From: Lolliginicoccus lacisalsi
GTDB lineage: Bacteria; Actinomycetota; Actinomycetes; Mycobacteriales; Mycobacteriaceae
DNA: 64,000 nucleotides
NCBI RefSeq assembly: GCF_014841105.1
Contig: NZ_JACYWE010000006.1
Span: 170,238 to 234,237, forward strand
Direction: 5' to 3'
Shown here: positions 1-7,411 of the stretch, piece after piece
Layout of the letters: every line of letters starts with the position of its first letter
Numbering within the stretch: position 1 is the first letter of the stretch
Notes under the pieces: generated by a model
What the model was told of the DNA's origin: nothing
Seen by the model: the letters and a program-made list of their open reading frames with translations, nothing else
The model's database searches: none
Position numbers and translations under genes: made by a program

Positions 1-1512
1 CCGCTGGTCGCCGATGACGATGGCTTCCTTGATATGCGGCGAGTTCTTCAGCTGGTTCTCGATCTCGGAGGGCGAGATGTTCTTTCCGCCGGCCGTGATG
101 ATGATGTCCTTGATCCGGTCGACGATGCGCAGATGGCTGCCATCGACCCATTCGCCGATGTCGCCAGTATGCAGCCAGCCATGGGCGTCGATGCCCGATT
201 CGGCGCGGTTCCAGTAGCCAGCGAAGTTCGCTGGATGCCGGGTGAGGATCTCGCCGCTATCGGGATCAACAGCAAGATCGATGCCCTCGATGGGCTCGCC
301 GACCGTGCCGAGCTTCATGCTGCCCGGGCGATTGGCTGCCGCCACAGCGGTATTCTCCGTCATGCCATAGACCTCGAGCATGGGGACGCCGATTCCGAGG
401 AAGAACGCGAGCACCTCGGGGGAGATCGGTGCCGCGCCGGAGAACGCCGCGCGGACCTTGCGCAGGCCAAGCTTGTCGCGCAGCGCGCGGAATGCCAATG
501 GATAGCCCAGGACGTAGAGAGCGCGGCTGGCAACAGTGTGGTCACCGCCGTGCTCCGTCCTGATGCGGGCGATGCGCTGGTTGAGATCATCGCTGATGCG
601 GTAGGCGGCGCGCTTCGCGGGAGACGCGGAGAGCATGCGGATGGTGACGCCCGATCGCAGCTTCTCCCAGATGCGCGGCACCGCGAACAACAAGGTGGGC
701 TGCACCTCGGCGAGGTCCGCGGCAACGGTATCGATGGACTCGGCGAAATGGACGACGACACCGTTCGCGGCGTTGTTCCACACGGTGAACATGCGCTCGG
801 CGACATGGCAGAGCGGAAGGAACGACAGGGTCACATCGCTGGGCGATGGCTTCGGGACCACGATGCCCGAGCCGCCCAGGAGCGCATCGATGGCGAAGTC
901 GATGTTCGCGACGGTGAGCATCGCCCCCTTGGGTGGCCCGGTCGTCCCGGAGGTGTAGATCAGGGTGGCGATATCACCGGGCTGCACCATCCCGGCCTGG
1001 TCCTCGAGCAATGCCGGGCTTGTGGCCTGGTGGCGCTTCCCCCGTTCAAGGAGCTCCTCGAAGGACAGCAGCCGTGGACCGGCGAGATCCATGAGGCCGC
1101 GCGGTTCGAGGAAGACGATGAACTCGAGGGAGGGGCAGGAATCCTGGATGGCGAGGACCTTGTCGACCTGCTCCTGGTCCTCGGCGATGAGCACGCGGAC
1201 CCCGGCGTCGCGAAGCTGGTACTCGATCTCGGGTGCCGGACTAGTGGGGTAGAAGCCGACAGTGATCGCGCGCAGGCCAAGCGTGGCGATATCGCAATAG
1301 AGCCACTCGGGCCGGTTCTCCGACAGGATGCCCACCCTGTCCGCGGCCGTGACGCCAAGATCGGCGAGCCCGTGCGCGACCAGGGCGGCGGTGGCGTGGT
1401 ACTCCGACCATGTGATGTCCCGCCAGACGCCGAGGTGCTTCTCGCGCATCGCGACGAGCCGGGGCGTGGTGCTTGCACGGGATGCCACGCGCTGGGGCAG
1501 CGTAGTGATCAT
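1..1512 (-). CDS. AMP-binding acyl-CoA synthetase (FadD-like), C-terminus outside window
   Basis: An ATP-dependent acid:CoA ligase; 504 codons are visible and the frame runs off the left edge, so roughly the last 90-100 residues of a ~600-residue family member are missing. The AMP-binding P-loop motif YTSGTTGPPKG lies near residue 182, and the C-terminal hinge region DRIKDIIITAGGKNISP near residue 465, as in long-chain/bubblegum-type synthetases. The start ATG shares ATGA with the livG stop, so it is the third gene of a minus-strand operon livF-livG-fadD. A synthetase inside a Liv-type transporter cluster suggests import followed by activation of a carboxylic acid (fatty or aromatic); the substrate cannot be read from sequence. 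Confidence 0.9.
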   Translation of the reverse strand, partial: MITTLPQRVASRASTTPRLVAMREKHLGVWRDITWSEYHATAALVAHGLADLGVTAADRVGILSENRPEWLYCDIATLGLRAITVGFYPTSPAPEIEYQLRDAGVRVLIAEDQEQVDKVLAIQDSCPSLEFIVFLEPRGLMDLAGPRLLSFEELLERGKRHQATSPALLEDQAGMVQPGDIATLIYTSGTTGPPKGAMLTVANIDFAIDALLGGSGIVVPKPSPSDVTLSFLPLCHVAERMFTVWNNAANGVVVHFAESIDTVAADLAEVQPTLLFAVPRIWEKLRSGVTIRMLSASPAKRAAYRISDDLNQRIARIRTEHGGDHTVASRALYVLGYPLAFRALRDKLGLRKVRAAFSGAAPISPEVLAFFLGIGVPMLEVYGMTENTAVAAANRPGSMKLGTVGEPIEGIDLAVDPDSGEILTRHPANFAGYWNRAESGIDAHGWLHTGDIGEWVDGSHLRIVDRIKDIIITAGGKNISPSEIENQLKNSPHIKEAIVIGDQR

Positions 1513-2282
1513 GTGGCCTCCTCGGCAGCGCCGCCGAGGTATGCGCGCAGGACGGCCTCATCCTGCTGGACCTCGCGGGGCGTGCCCAATGCGATGCGCC
1601 GCCCGAAGTCCAGCACGAGTACCCGGTCCGCGAGGTCCATGACAAGGCGCATGTCATGCTCGACCATGATCATGGTGGTGCTCAGCTCCGCCCGGATATC
1701 GAGGATCGCGCGCGCCATGTCCTCGGTCTCCTCGGTGTTCATGCCCGCGACCGGCTCGTCGAGAAGGAGAAGCCGGGGTTCCATCGCTAGGGCGCGCGCG
1801 AGCTCCACGCGCTTCTTCATGCCGTAGGGGAGCATGCCGACGGGGTGACGGCGCACCGCCTGGAGGTCCAGGAAGTCGAGGATCTCCTCGGCGAACCGGC
1901 GGGCTGCAAGCTCCGCGCGCCGCGCACGGCCTAGTCGCAGGGCGGCCTCGAGGGCCGAGTAGCGGAGATGGATATGGCGCCCGAGCATGATGTTGTCGAG
2001 CACGGTGAGGTTGTCGAAGAGCTCGATGTTCTGGAACATGCGGGCCACACCAAGCCGTGCGATGCCATCGGGCCGCGTGGCGGTGATCCGGGTGCCATCG
2101 AGCAGGATGGCACCCGATTGCGGGCGGTACACCCCCGACAAGCAATTGAAGATGGAGGTCTTTCCGGCACCGTTGGGACCGATGATCGCGAACAGCTCGC
2201 TCTTCTCGACGGCGAAGCTGACGCCATCGAGTGCCTGGGTGCCGCCGAACCTCAGGGATAGATCGTTGACTTCCAGCATCAT
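1509..2282 (-). CDS. livG: Branched-chain amino acid-type ABC transporter ATPase, LivG-like
   Basis: One of two cytoplasmic ATPases of a Liv-type importer. Walker A is GPNGAGKTS near residue 35. The family-typical signature PYGMKKRVELARAL and Walker B LLLLDEPVAGMN follow, and the length (257 aa) is normal. I start at the ATG sharing ATGA with the livF stop, preceded at 8 nt by AGAGG; a GTG three codons upstream overlaps that Shine-Dalgarno and is less likely. Translationally coupled to livF upstream and fadD downstream. The permease and binding-protein genes are not in the window and would lie to the left. The substrate may be an acid activated by the neighbouring synthetase rather than an amino acid. 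Confidence 0.93.
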   Translation of the reverse strand: MMLEVNDLSLRFGGTQALDGVSFAVEKSELFAIIGPNGAGKTSIFNCLSGVYRPQSGAILLDGTRITATRPDGIARLGVARMFQNIELFDNLTVLDNIMLGRHIHLRYSALEAALRLGRARRAELAARRFAEEILDFLDLQAVRRHPVGMLPYGMKKRVELARALAMEPRLLLLDEPVAGMNTEETEDMARAILDIRAELSTTMIMVEHDMRLVMDLADRVLVLDFGRRIALGTPREVQQDEAVLRAYLGGAAEEAT

Positions 2283-3058
2283 GACAGCCACCTCTTGCGC
2301 CGCTTGTAATGCTTGAGGTCCCGGTAGGAGGCAGTGTGCCCGAGGCCGAGGTAGAACTCCTGGATGTTGGCGTCATCCCGGAGCGTTGCTGCCGAGCCAT
2401 CCATGACAATGCGACCGTTCTCCATCACGTAGCCGTGGGTGGCTATCGACAATGCCATCGCGGCGTTCTGCTCGACGAGCAGCACACCGGTCCCGGATTG
2501 GTTGATGCGCACGATGAGGTCGCGGATCTGCTCGACGATCCGGGGCGCGAGGCCGAGGCTGGGCTCATCGAGGAGCAGGTAGCGGGGGCGTGCCATGAGG
2601 GCCCGTCCGATGGCTAGCATCTGTTGCTCGCCACCGGATAGGTAGCCGGCGCGGTCGCGGCGGCGGTCGGCGAGGAGGGGGAACATGGTGTAGATGCGGT
2701 CGAGGCTTTGCGGTATCCCGCTGCGGGGCTGGGTGTGCCCGCCGACGCGGAGATTCTCCTCGACAGTGAAGTCGACGAGGACGCGGCGGCCCTCCATCAC
2801 CTGCGCGATGCCACTAGCGACGACATCGGCTGGAGTGGCCCGGGTGATCTCCCTGTCCTCGAGCCGGATGGTGCCTGTCGCAATTCGCCCTCGGTGGGTG
2901 TCGAGCAGGCCAGTGATGGCTCGGAGGGTGCTGGTCTTTCCCGCGCCGTTGCTGCCGAGGAGCGCGATGATCCCGTCGCTCGGGACGGCGAGGCTTACTC
3001 CCTTGCAGGCAAGAATGACGTCTTCGTAGACGATCTCGACGTTGTCGAGCGACAACAT
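2279..3058 (-). CDS. livF: Branched-chain amino acid-type ABC transporter ATPase, LivF-like
   Basis: Second ATPase of the Liv-type importer. GSNGAGKTS (Walker A), LSGGEQQMLAIGRAL (signature) and YLLLDEPSLGLAP (Walker B) are the classic LivF pattern; length 259 aa is normal. The chosen ATG (MLSLDNVE) has GGGGGG nine bases upstream, whereas the ATG three codons earlier touches that G-run and cannot use it. First gene of the minus-strand operon livF-livG-fadD. A CRP-type palindrome lies about 60 bp upstream and may link the operon to cAMP. Confidence 0.93.
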   Translation of the reverse strand: MLSLDNVEIVYEDVILACKGVSLAVPSDGIIALLGSNGAGKTSTLRAITGLLDTHRGRIATGTIRLEDREITRATPADVVASGIAQVMEGRRVLVDFTVEENLRVGGHTQPRSGIPQSLDRIYTMFPLLADRRRDRAGYLSGGEQQMLAIGRALMARPRYLLLDEPSLGLAPRIVEQIRDLIVRINQSGTGVLLVEQNAAMALSIATHGYVMENGRIVMDGSAATLRDDANIQEFYLGLGHTASYRDLKHYKRRKRWLS

Positions 3059-3117
3059 GCTGGCCATCCCCCCGAATGCTGCGATGCCTGGTTCGCGCTA
3101 TTTCCTGGAAGGTATCA

Positions 3118-3131
3118 GTGATCCAGATCAC
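3118..3131. promoter_or_regulatory. CRP/GlxR-type operator candidate
   Basis: GTGATCCAGATCAC is a perfect GTGA-N6-TCAC palindrome, the core of CRP/GlxR sites in actinobacteria. It lies 60 bp upstream of livF, a usual position for a CRP site. A class III adenylyl cyclase is encoded at 12.8-13.9 kb. The match is seen directly; binding is inferred. Confidence 0.5.
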
Positions 3132-3274
3132 GCGCTAGCAATGACGCTAACCCGCAACCGGATGAAAAGGCGCCTTGCTCAACGCAATTCGCGCGACCAT
3201 GACGAGAGGGCAGGGCGAGAGGGCGGAACCCAGCGATCGGGCGCTGGGGGGCTTGGATCCCAGCTGCCCGGTGG

Positions 3275-3302
3275 CGTTATTCCAGCGTTATCCCTACGTT
3301 AT
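3275..3302 (+). promoter_or_regulatory. Three CGTTAT direct repeats in exact 11-bp phase
   Basis: CGTTAT occurs at 3275, 3286 and 3297, each start 11 bp from the next, so all face the same side of the helix. A weaker fourth unit (CGTGAC) follows at 3308. Direct repeats with an 11-bp period are typical sites of OmpR/PhoP-type response regulators. It lies about 215 bp from both flanking genes, so which it controls is unclear. Confidence 0.4.
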
Positions 3303-3514
3303 CGAACCGTGACTATTGCTGTGGTGGCGCTGTGACACCCGGAGCGCATCGTAGAGAGCGTCACCGCAGTTCAGGAAGCCGATTCGCCCGACCCACCCGC
3401 CCCCACGCAGTAGTAGCGAAAAGGTCTCCTGACTGCGGTGACATCACGATTAGCCCCATCTCCGGCACAGGCCACGGCCTGGTCGGCCCCCGCCCCCAGA
3501 GGGAGCTTCGCGCC

Positions 3515-3901
3515 ATGATCGCTAGCCCGAATGTCGCCATCAGCATCGAGAACCTGTGCGACGAGATCGACGTCGTGCGTATCGCGGGGGAGCTCGACGC
3601 GCTCGCTCTGCCGCGGTTGTTCACCGTCCTCGGAAACCTCGATGACCCCGACCAGGTCATCATTGATGTGCGCAAGGTCCATTTTGTGTCCCGGACCGGC
3701 ATGAGCGCCCTCGCTGACGTTGCTTCCCTCTCGACGCTCACCGGCGCATCGATCGCCATCATCGCGCCAGCGAACGTACGCGAGGTGCTCGCTGCTCGAG
3801 ATAACGCGCCGCTGGCCTGCGGCTCCCTGCGGGCGGCATGCTTGCTCCTCGCTGCGGGGCCGGCCCAGCCGGCCTTGCGGCTGGTGCCCTCAGCCTCGTA
3901 G
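3515..3901 (+). CDS. STAS-domain anti-sigma factor antagonist-like protein
   Basis: A 128-residue protein made almost entirely of a STAS domain, the fold of anti-anti-sigma factors that bind RsbW-type kinases. Visible are the early strand VVRIAGELDAL, the helix LFTVLGNLDDPDQVIIDVRKV, and the phosphorylation-loop region VSRTGMSALADV, where the usual D-S-S/T-G is D..FVSRTG, leaving Ser and Thr as candidate phospho-sites. The ATG at 3515 has AGAGGGAG nine bases upstream. It stands alone; a second STAS gene sits in the SigF module at 34.7 kb. The partner kinase is unknown. Confidence 0.8.
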   Translation: MIASPNVAISIENLCDEIDVVRIAGELDALALPRLFTVLGNLDDPDQVIIDVRKVHFVSRTGMSALADVASLSTLTGASIAIIAPANVREVLAARDNAPLACGSLRAACLLLAAGPAQPALRLVPSAS

Positions 3902-3991
3902 CCCACGTCCCGGGGCCGCGGTCTCCGCCAGCGGGTCCCGGGGCCAGCGGGTTTCCGCCAGCGGGTCGAGCGGTCTCGAACGAATCCGCGA

Positions 3992-4035
3992 ACGCGATAG
4001 AAGCGGCGTGAATGACGGGTCCGCTTCTATCGCGT
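3992..4035. repeat. Inverted repeat, family 2, copy 1
   Basis: Perfect 15-bp arms ACGCGATAGAAGCGG (3992-4006) and the reverse complement (4021-4035) enclose a 14-nt loop. Eight bases on comes TTTCCGGTGCTTTTGCCG, also found beside the copy at 50.85 kb. Both copies lie between convergent genes and could fold into terminators in RNA, although no T-tract follows. Confidence 0.85.
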
Positions 4036-4060
4036 ATGCCAGTTTCCGGTGCTTTTGCCG

Positions 4061-4190
4061 CCACCCGGCCGCCACCGAGCACCCCGCCACCCGGCCGCCA
4101 CCGAGCGCCCCGCCACCCGGCCGCCACCGAGCACCCCGCCACCTGGCCGCCACCCGGCCGCCGCCCGGCCGCCACCGAGCACCCCGCCGC
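4061..4190. repeat. Minisatellite of 26-bp units beside family-2 repeat
   Basis: Three nearly identical 26-bp units (starting CCACCCGGCCGCCACCGAGC) at 4061, 4087 and 4113 are followed by a degenerate stretch to 4190, directly before the stop of the EAL-DICT gene. 26 is not a multiple of 3, so coding repeats are unlikely. It abuts the inverted repeat at 3992-4035. Confidence 0.8.
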
Positions 4191-4191
4191 G

Positions 4192-5376
4192 TCAGCGGTG
4201 CGGGCCGTCGAACCGGTCGAGGATGGCGCGGGCGCAGCGCACGGCGGTCGCGCGATCCTGGGTGAGCGCGTATTCGAACTCGCGGTCCTCGTCGCGTCCC
4301 CCGCGGTGCAGGTCGCGGGCGGTGAGCACGCTGCAGAAGTGAGGCGCGAGCACCACGACGTTCCATTCCTCGACGAGTGGCTCGCCGGGCTCGAGGGGCG
4401 CGTGGTGCACGCCTTCTTCCACGGTGGGGCCCATTCCTACGCCGTACACGCCGGCGAAGGCGACGCGGCCCGCTATCGATTCCCAGCGCCGACGGGTGCG
4501 GGCGGTGAAGTTGCGGACGTGCTGGAAGGTGCCGAGCAGGATCGTGTCTCGGCCGGCGGTGGCCGCGAGGTTCTCCAGGGTGGTACTGAGCTCGACGAGC
4601 AGTGTCTTGCGGCTCCAGTGGGTGTGGTGGTCCTCGGCCGCGATAGCAAAGGGGAGCCTGCCTTCCCGGGCGGGCGCTGTGCCAATCAGCAGCGGCGTGA
4701 CGGCAGTCGTGTCGAGCTGGGCGGGGGAGGCGGCCGGTGGATGCATCTTGCCCATGCCGTGGCTGGCGCCGAGGCCGCGGGCTCGCTCGTGATGGATCGT
4801 GGAGTCGATGCCGTCGGCGATGACGATGGTGGTGCTGTGCTCGGCTTGTGCCGCGACGGCTTGGGCCACGTGGGCGGTCCATGCATCGGGCGGGGTGGCG
4901 ATGAGCGCGGCGGTGAGGATGATGATCTCGGGCTCGATGAGGGGGCGCAGCGCGAGGGTCTTGTCGCGGGCGCCGACCTCGTCGCCGGCGATGGCTTTCC
5001 CGGATGCGCGGGCCGCGGCGATCAGGCGGAGGGCGCGCGCGGGGTCGGAGGCGAGGGCGTGGTCGGTGATGACAACGATCTCGCGGCGGTCGCCACGTTG
5101 TTCGGTGGTGGGCCGGAGCTGCTCGAGCGATCCGACGTCGACGGTCACGAGTGCGGGCACCGCGCTGGCGGGGTGCCCGTCGAGCGCGTGGGAGCGCATC
5201 TGGTCGAGGGTGGAAGTGTCGCTCATGGCCCGGGCGACTGCTCGCAATGCGGCGGATGCGGAGAGTGGGCCGTCGCCCTCGCCTCGTAGTTGCACGTCCA
5301 CTGCTGCGAGGTGGCCGGTGCCGAGGTGGTGGATCGGCGCGAAGGTCGGCCGGATCGGGAGTCCCGCGAATTCCAT
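4192..5376 (-). CDS. EAL-like (degenerate) plus DICT sensory domain protein
   Basis: 394 residues. The N-terminal ~240 residues resemble an EAL cyclic-di-GMP phosphodiesterase domain, but the signature is replaced: FAPIHHLGTGHLAAVDVQLRG has VDVQ where YEAL is expected, and the later acidic metal ligands are not evident. It is therefore probably a binding or signalling domain and not an enzyme. From about residue 255 a DICT domain follows (TFQHVRNFTARTRRRWESIA; VGMGPTVEEGVHHAPLEPGEPLVEEW), the sensory domain associated with diguanylate cyclases and two-component systems. ATG at 5376 was chosen because domain homology begins there; longer in-frame starts would overlap the divergent promoter at 5440-5469. 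Confidence 0.8.
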   Translation of the reverse strand: MEFAGLPIRPTFAPIHHLGTGHLAAVDVQLRGEGDGPLSASAALRAVARAMSDTSTLDQMRSHALDGHPASAVPALVTVDVGSLEQLRPTTEQRGDRREIVVITDHALASDPARALRLIAAARASGKAIAGDEVGARDKTLALRPLIEPEIIILTAALIATPPDAWTAHVAQAVAAQAEHSTTIVIADGIDSTIHHERARGLGASHGMGKMHPPAASPAQLDTTAVTPLLIGTAPAREGRLPFAIAAEDHHTHWSRKTLLVELSTTLENLAATAGRDTILLGTFQHVRNFTARTRRRWESIAGRVAFAGVYGVGMGPTVEEGVHHAPLEPGEPLVEEWNVVVLAPHFCSVLTARDLHRGGRDEDREFEYALTQDRATAVRCARAILDRFDGPHR

Positions 5377-5439
5377 AGCCTTCAGGCTTGCACTTGATGT
5401 GTCGCGGGTCGCATCCAGGTCCGTGATCGAGCTCGAATC

Positions 5440-5469
5440 TAGACACGTTAATACCCCATGGGGTATATT
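5440..5469 (+). promoter_or_regulatory. Promoter with CsoR-type palindrome in the spacer
   Basis: TAGACA (5440-5445) and TATATT (5464-5469) are spaced 18 bp and make a good sigma-70-type promoter for the small gene at 5504. The perfect 16-bp palindrome ATACCCCATGGGGTAT (5451-5466) fills the spacer and overlaps the -10. This is the TACCC...GGGTA pattern of CsoR/CstR/RicR-family repressor operators (copper or persulfide sensing). The sequence match is direct; the identity of the regulator is inferred. Confidence 0.65.
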
Positions 5470-5503
5470 TTGGGTTAGTCCGCACCACCCATGAGGAGTC
5501 ATC

Positions 5504-5674
5504 ATGTGCTATCCCGTCAACTGCCGCCAGTGCGGCAAGACCACCTGGTCCGGCTGTGGCATGCATGTCGATCAGGTCATGCGCGGAGTCCCCAAGAACG
5601 AGCGCTGCGAGGGCCACGAGCCCGCCCCCGGGGTTCAGGGCGGCTCATTCCTGACCCGTATGTTCGGCCGCTAG
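5504..5674 (+). CDS. 56-residue Cys-rich zinc-ribbon-like protein
   Basis: Short protein beginning MCYPVNCRQCGKTTWSGCGM with five cysteines (residues 2, 7, 10, 18, 35) and two histidines. CRQC and GCG followed by H suggest a single structural metal site. AGGAG lies six bases before the ATG. I know similar ~50-residue actinobacterial proteins only as uncharacterised small proteins. The CsoR-type palindrome in its promoter suggests induction by copper or reactive sulfur, so a role as metal chaperone or buffer is possible but not shown. Confidence 0.8.
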   Translation: MCYPVNCRQCGKTTWSGCGMHVDQVMRGVPKNERCEGHEPAPGVQGGSFLTRMFGR

Positions 5675-5722
5675 ACCGCGCGGGCCAACCCGCTAGGCGC
5701 CCTGCCCTCGCGCCCTGGTCCT

Positions 5723-5773
5723 CCACCAGTGGAAACTCCTCCCGCCTCAGTGGGGAAAAGTCTCCACTGGTGG
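5723..5773. repeat. Inverted repeat, family 1, copy A, with flanking GC-rich repeat
   Basis: Arms CCACCAGTGGAAACTCCTCCC (5723-5743, 21 nt) and its near reverse complement at 5752-5773 differ at three positions. The core AGTGGAAAC...TTTCCACT is shared with copies B (11.03 kb), C (26.08 kb) and D (38.11 kb). A short run of near-repeats based on GTGGCCGCTGGCC follows on the right (5770-5800). It lies between convergent genes. Confidence 0.75.
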
Positions 5774-5865
5774 CCGCTGGCCAAGTGGCCGCCGGCCAGA
5801 AGTCCGCGCAGCCGGCCCCGGCGGCGGAAGCAACGAGCCACCCGGGTCCCGCGGGCGAACCCTGC

Positions 5866-6954
5866 CTAGCGCGGCCCCGCGCCGTCGAGCAGGAATCCCG
5901 CCCGATCCGTCCGGACGCCGTTGACCTGGATCGACACCGCGTGCTCGCCGTCGTAGTAGCGGCGCGTGCTGATCGGCGTGAACCGGTGGCGCCGCGCTAT
6001 GTCCCAGGACGCGCCGGGCTCGAGGTCGCGGACCCCCAGCTTGAAGACCTTCTCCCGCTCGGCTCCCCGCGCGCTCGCGAAGTGGATGACGTAGTCCGCC
6101 GCGACGCGGGCACGCGCGGAACCTTCCAGCGTGACGCGGCAGTCGAACGCGAGCTCCTCGCCCATCGTGACCACCGGCGTGCGCACTCGTGGTCCCGCGA
6201 CGTCGATCGCCGCGCGGGCATCCACACCGATGCAGGCGAGGGCCTCCACGTCTGATCGCTTGATCAATGTGCGCAACGCATGCCGCGCCACCGAGGCCGT
6301 GCTGCCGTCCGGCTCCGCGAGCCACCCTTGCGCGATCCGGACGGCCAGCTCCGGATGGTCCCGGCTGATGTCATTCACGCAGTTCGCCACCGACCGGCGC
6401 ACATACTCCGACTCGTCCCGGTACAGCGCATCGAGAATCGGCACGATCGGGCCGGGATCGGCGACAAGCCTCCGTGCCTGCGGGGCCCAGGGCAGCCTGG
6501 GCCGCACCCCCTCGCTCGCTAGCCGCCGCACATGCTCATCCGGATGGACGGTCCACTCCCTCACGACGGCCAGGCAACGCTCGAGATGCTCGTCGAGGAA
6601 CCAGCGCAGCGCGGTCTCCGCCGTCAGCCGCGGCGTCAGCGCGGCCAGCAGCGCCAGCGCATCCTCGACGTGCTCCTGTCCCCGGATGGCGACGGCCTCG
6701 GTAACGGGAAAGGTCATCCAGCCGGTGAACCGGGGATCGCGCAGAGCGTTGCGGACCAGGCCCGCCAGGCCGGGGAAATCCCCCGGGACATCCTCGAGCA
6801 CGGCGCCTCGGATGGCATTCACCCGCTCCCGGAAGCCCAGGCCATCGAGGCCATCAGCGACGCGGCGCAGCCCCGGCAGGGCGGCACCCCCGCCGAGAAT
6901 GGTGGAAAGGTCGACAACAGCATCGCGGCCAAGGAGCTCATCGGCGAAGGGCAT
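5866..6954 (-). CDS. AlkC-like DNA alkylation repair glycosylase with C-terminal Ig-like domain
   Basis: 362 residues. The central HEAT-like region carries the AlkC-type blocks RLASEGVRPRLPWAPQARRL and DESEYVRRSVANCVNDISRDHPEL. AlkC/AlkD proteins are HEAT-repeat DNA glycosylases that remove N3-alkylated bases. The last ~100 residues (RVRTPVVTMGEELAFDCRVTLEG onwards) look like the beta-sandwich Ig-like domain that distinguishes AlkC from AlkD. I take the ATG at 6954; a TTG 30 bases upstream is possible. There is no strong Shine-Dalgarno. Stand-alone gene; family assignment is strong, substrate is inferred. Confidence 0.8.
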   Translation of the reverse strand: MPFADELLGRDAVVDLSTILGGGAALPGLRRVADGLDGLGFRERVNAIRGAVLEDVPGDFPGLAGLVRNALRDPRFTGWMTFPVTEAVAIRGQEHVEDALALLAALTPRLTAETALRWFLDEHLERCLAVVREWTVHPDEHVRRLASEGVRPRLPWAPQARRLVADPGPIVPILDALYRDESEYVRRSVANCVNDISRDHPELAVRIAQGWLAEPDGSTASVARHALRTLIKRSDVEALACIGVDARAAIDVAGPRVRTPVVTMGEELAFDCRVTLEGSARARVAADYVIHFASARGAEREKVFKLGVRDLEPGASWDIARRHRFTPISTRRYYDGEHAVSIQVNGVRTDRAGFLLDGAGPR

Positions 6955-6993
6955 GGCAGCGATTGTGCACCCGGGACCTGACAACGTTTGGCG

Positions 6994-7341
6994 CTACTCC
7001 TGCGCCTCGTCCTTGCGGCGCTCCTCGCGGTAGCGGCGGCGCTGCTCCTCGGCGCGTGCCCGGCATTCGCGGAGGAACTCCTCGTCGGACTGCTGGTCCT
7101 GGGCGATGTGCCGGCCGAGCCGCTCGTACTCGGGGAAGCCGGTGCTGCGGTAGCGGGGAGCTTCGTCGGCATAGGGCCGGCCCGCGACGAGCCAGGCGAC
7201 CATGCCCGCGAGCGGCAGGATGATCACCAGCAGGATCCACGCGGCCTTGGGGAGGTTGCGGATGCGGCTGTCGTCGGTGGTGATGATGTCGATCAAGCAC
7301 ACGACGAGGATCACGAACGAGAGCAGGAACAAGTACGGCAT
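6994..7341 (-). CDS. Small membrane protein with PLD-nuclease N-terminal (PLDc_N) domain
   Basis: 115 residues. Two membrane segments (residues 2-22 and 34-54) flank a short loop with DDSRIRNLPKAAW, the arrangement of the PLDc_N family found alone in actinobacteria. A charged, probably helical cytoplasmic tail rich in Arg and Glu follows (RAEEQRRRYREERRKDEAQE). GGAGGTG is seven bases before the ATG. The function of such stand-alone proteins is unknown to me. It is not coupled to its neighbours. Confidence 0.8.
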   Translation of the reverse strand: MPYLFLLSFVILVVCLIDIITTDDSRIRNLPKAAWILLVIILPLAGMVAWLVAGRPYADEAPRYRSTGFPEYERLGRHIAQDQQSDEEFLRECRARAEEQRRRYREERRKDEAQE

Positions 7342-7411
7342 TGATGGCACCTCCGGATCGTCATGATCACAGCATGCCGGCGAGCGGCGCGCAACCGGAA
7401 CGCAGTACGCG

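Larger units (their letters stand above)
3059..3514. other. Non-coding divergent control region between livF and a STAS gene
   Basis: About 450 bases without a convincing gene. It holds a CRP-like palindrome near livF (3118-3131), a triple 11-bp direct repeat (3275-3302), and the Shine-Dalgarno AGAGGGAG (3498-3505) of the STAS gene. A frame that would extend the STAS protein upstream from 3332 is Arg/Pro-rich and looks untranslated. Confidence 0.6.

Noticed and set aside
34..1827. Long open frame on the plus strand opposite fadD/livG
   Set aside because: GC-bias shadow: Arg/Ala/Gly-rich, no domain, opposite to genes with strong family motifs.
3332..3514. N-terminal extension of the STAS protein
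   Set aside because: Low-complexity Arg/Pro sequence without Shine-Dalgarno; ATG 3515 has a strong site.
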